This document shows, in pieces, positions 61,983 to 64,000 of a stretch of DNA of 64,000 nucleotides; position 1 is the first letter of the stretch; each line of letters opens with the position of its first letter. Below the pieces are notes generated by a model that was not told the origin of the DNA, did no database searches, and saw only the letters and a list, made by a program, of their open reading frames with translations. Source of the stretch: Novosphingobium sp. AAP83. GTDB lineage: Bacteria > Pseudomonadota > Alphaproteobacteria > Sphingomonadales > Sphingomonadaceae. Both the position numbers and the translations under genes were made by a program. The stretch lies in contig NZ_LJHY01000002.1 of assembly GCF_001295795.1 (NCBI RefSeq), forward strand, positions 1 through 64,000, written 5' to 3'.

Positions 61983-63377
61983 TCAGGCGTACCGCGCCTT
62001 CAACAGGCCCCAAACCGCGCGCAATCCCAGTGCGTCTCCGCCCTTGGGGCGTCCCGGCTTTGCGGCAGGCCGCCAAGCGAATGTATCAAAGTGAGCCCAA
62101 TCGACGCCATCGCTCACAAATCTATCAAGAAACAGCGCCGCAACACTCGCCCCAGCAAAGCCGTTCGCAGGGGAATTTTGCAGGTCGGCCACGTCGGACT
62201 TCAGATATTCACGATAGCCTTCGAACAATGGCAACCGCCAGCAGGCATCGTCCCGCTCCAGCCCTGCTGCCAGCAATTGATCAGCCGTGGCATCCTTGCG
62301 CGCAAACATCGCGGGCAAATCAGGCCCCAAAGCCACGCGCGCTGCGCCGGTCAATGTGGCAAAATCAATGACCAGTTCAGGGTTCAATTCGCAAGCCCGC
62401 ACCAGGGCATCGCCCAGCACCAGCCGCCCCTCGGCATCGGTATTGGTCACCTCGACCGAAAGGCCATTGCGCGCCCGCAGAATATCGCCGGGACGGAAAG
62501 CATTGCCGGAAATGGCATTTTCCACAGCAGGCACAAGTACATGCAGCCGGATCTTCAACCCCAGCGTCATGATCAGGCCCGCCAGCGCCAGCGCATGCGC
62601 CGCGCCGCCCATGTCCTTTTTCATCAAAGCCATGCCCGATGATGGCTTGATATCCAGCCCGCCGGAATCAAAGCACACGCCCTTGCCAACAATCGCCACG
62701 CGCGGATGTTTGGGATCGCCCCACTCCATTTCGATCAGGCGCGGTGCATGACTGCGCGCAGCGGCCCGGCCCACCGCATGGACCATCGGATAATCCCGCT
62801 CCAGCAGATCGCCCGAAACCACATGGATTTCGGCATGATAGGTCTTGGCCAGCGCGCGCGCTTCGGCTTCCATCTGGGCAGGCCCCATATCTTCGGCAGG
62901 GGTGTTCACCAGATCGCGCACCATCAGCACAGCCGCCGCCTCGGCCAAGGCAGCCTCGATCAGCGCGACTTCTGCCGTTAGCAAAATGCGCGGTTCTGTT
63001 TCCTTGGCATCCTTGCGATAGCGGTCAAACCGGTATTGCCCCGTCACCCAGCCATGCAGCGCCCTGCCCACCGGACCGCCCACCGGGCCACCCACGCGGC
63101 GATAGGTTCCACCGGGCAGGACATCGGCCAGCTTGGCCAGGCACCACGACGAAAGGTTGTTCACATTGGCCACGCCCGAAACCGCGAACCAGCCGTCACC
63201 GTCAGGCACAATCGCATATTCATATCCGCCGCCTTCAAACTTCTGCGCAGCAATGCTGGCGCGCTGCCCCGCATTCAGGCTTTTCAGGAAATCAGGCAGC
63301 GTCGTCTTGTCGACAAGGTGAAGGGCAATGGCCTGCTGGCCGCGATCAGGCTGGATCAGCGCGTTTCTGTCGTTCAT
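61983..63377 (-). CDS. leucyl aminopeptidase family M17
   Basis: A 464-aa cytosolic aminopeptidase. The two-metal site segments are VGKGVCFDSGGLDIKPS and the M17 signature NTDAEGRLVLGDAL; Lys in MALMKKDMGGAA is the other metal/catalytic region. The N-terminal regulatory domain (about 1-150) is present. The ATG at 63377 has AGGAG at good spacing; two upstream in-frame starts are less likely. It is divergent from map over 100 bp. Confidence 0.93.
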   Translation of the reverse strand: MNDRNALIQPDRGQQAIALHLVDKTTLPDFLKSLNAGQRASIAAQKFEGGGYEYAIVPDGDGWFAVSGVANVNNLSSWCLAKLADVLPGGTYRRVGGPVGGPVGRALHGWVTGQYRFDRYRKDAKETEPRILLTAEVALIEAALAEAAAVLMVRDLVNTPAEDMGPAQMEAEARALAKTYHAEIHVVSGDLLERDYPMVHAVGRAAARSHAPRLIEMEWGDPKHPRVAIVGKGVCFDSGGLDIKPSSGMALMKKDMGGAAHALALAGLIMTLGLKIRLHVLVPAVENAISGNAFRPGDILRARNGLSVEVTNTDAEGRLVLGDALVRACELNPELVIDFATLTGAARVALGPDLPAMFARKDATADQLLAAGLERDDACWRLPLFEGYREYLKSDVADLQNSPANGFAGASVAALFLDRFVSDGVDWAHFDTFAWRPAAKPGRPKGGDALGLRAVWGLLKARYA

Positions 63378-63477
63378 ATCGCTCCTATTCATGCCGCAGA
63401 GCACGGCCTGTTGCGAGAGGAAACTGCATTTGCGGCAACGTCTCGCAATTTGCGCGCAACCTCGCTATATGCCCCGC

Positions 63478-64000
63478 ATGACCGAATATGTGACAGTTGA
63501 AGACAACGATCTCGTCCAGCGCGATGGCACGATCAAGCTCCACGGCCCTGCGGGCTTTGAGGGCATGCGCAAAGCAGGCCGTCTGGCAGCCGAGATTCTC
63601 GATGCTCTGGCCCCGCTGGTGCAACCCGGCGTGCGCACCGATTATCTTGATGATGTCGTGCGCCAGATGACGCTTGATGGCGGCGCGGTTCCGGCCACGC
63701 TCGGCTATCGCGGCTATACCCACTCCTGCTGCATTTCGATCAACCATGTCGTCTGCCACGGCATTCCTTCAGACAAGACGCTGAAAGACGGTGATATCGT
63801 CAATATCGATGTCACCCCGCTGCTCGATGGCTGGCACGGCGATACCAGCCGCATGTTTCTGGTCGGTGATGTCCCGCTCAAGGCCAAGCGGCTGGTTGAT
63901 GTGACGCACGAATGCTTGATGATCGGCATCGAAAAGGCCAAACCCGGTGCGCGGCTGGGCGATATCGGCGCCGCCATTCAGGCCCATGCCGAAAAGCAGC
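63478..64000 (+). CDS. map: methionine aminopeptidase (partial, runs off window)
   Basis: The first 174 residues of a type I methionine aminopeptidase are visible. KLHGPAGFEGMRKAGRLAAE, the substrate His in GYRGYTHSCCISINHVVCHGIP, and the metal-binding Asp residues in VNIDVTPLLDGWHGDTSRMF are present. The C-terminal His and Glu metal ligands lie beyond the window end. It removes the initiator Met from new proteins. Frame is open to base 64000. Confidence 0.95.
   Translation, partial: MTEYVTVEDNDLVQRDGTIKLHGPAGFEGMRKAGRLAAEILDALAPLVQPGVRTDYLDDVVRQMTLDGGAVPATLGYRGYTHSCCISINHVVCHGIPSDKTLKDGDIVNIDVTPLLDGWHGDTSRMFLVGDVPLKAKRLVDVTHECLMIGIEKAKPGARLGDIGAAIQAHAEKQ

Noticed and set aside
1..64000. CRISPR arrays, insertion sequences, rRNA operons
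   Set aside because: No regular repeat-spacer array, intact transposase or rRNA sequence was found in the window.

Overview
The window reads as high-GC alphaproteobacterial chromosome, most likely order Sphingomonadales (Erythrobacter / Novosphingobium type). The evidence is a GcrA cell-cycle regulator, GANTC sites near cell-division promoters, the sphingomonad-style sulfite-reduction operon with DUF2849 and DUF934 genes, a full dcw division cluster in the usual alphaproteobacterial order, and high-GC codon use. Genus is inference; no rRNA gene is present.

Region 1 (1-13.6 kb) is accessory and the most interesting part. A Rieske oxygenase gene and a divergent BetI-type TetR regulator are followed by about 1.1 kb holding a decayed acyl-CoA ligase and an AT-rich leader. 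Then come three co-directional genes: a trifunctional propionyl-CoA synthase (pcs), a bifunctional malonyl-CoA reductase (mcr) and an acetyl-CoA carboxylase carboxyltransferase alpha subunit (accA type). Together they encode the reductive half of the 3-hydroxypropionate CO2-fixation route: acetyl-CoA + HCO3- to malonyl-CoA, to 3-hydroxypropionate, to propionyl-CoA. A gene relic and tRNA-Ser(CGA) close this block, which looks like an island boundary.

Region 2 (13.9-22.6 kb) is mixed: hspQ, an ABC-2 permease without a visible ATPase, gcrA, a diguanylate cyclase, two coupled small proteins, queF, a 3-mercaptopyruvate sulfurtransferase, an AT-richer probable acquired membrane protein, cystathionine beta-lyase and a coupled mscS channel.

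Region 3 (22.7-33.2 kb) starts with the siroheme/sulfite operon cobA-DUF2849-cysI-DUF934-cysH. It is followed on the minus strand by obg-proB-SDR, a lipoprotein, a Bax-inhibitor-1 protein, and ybjN-proC.

Region 4 (33.4-54.5 kb, all minus strand) is the dcw cluster mraZ-rsmH-ftsL-ftsI-murE-murF-mraY-murD-ftsW-murG-murC-murB-ddl-ftsQ-ftsA-ftsZ, followed by a TPR/SPOR protein. Most genes overlap by ATGA or GTGA. Five 10-bp-spaced repeats upstream of mraZ look like MraZ boxes.

Region 5 (54.8-64 kb) holds two envelope proteins, a cysteine-synthase paralogue, ccmAB haem exporter genes, phhB, an SDR, a DNA glycosylase, a 2Fe-2S ferredoxin, argC, an SH3-like protein, leucyl aminopeptidase, and map running off the window end.
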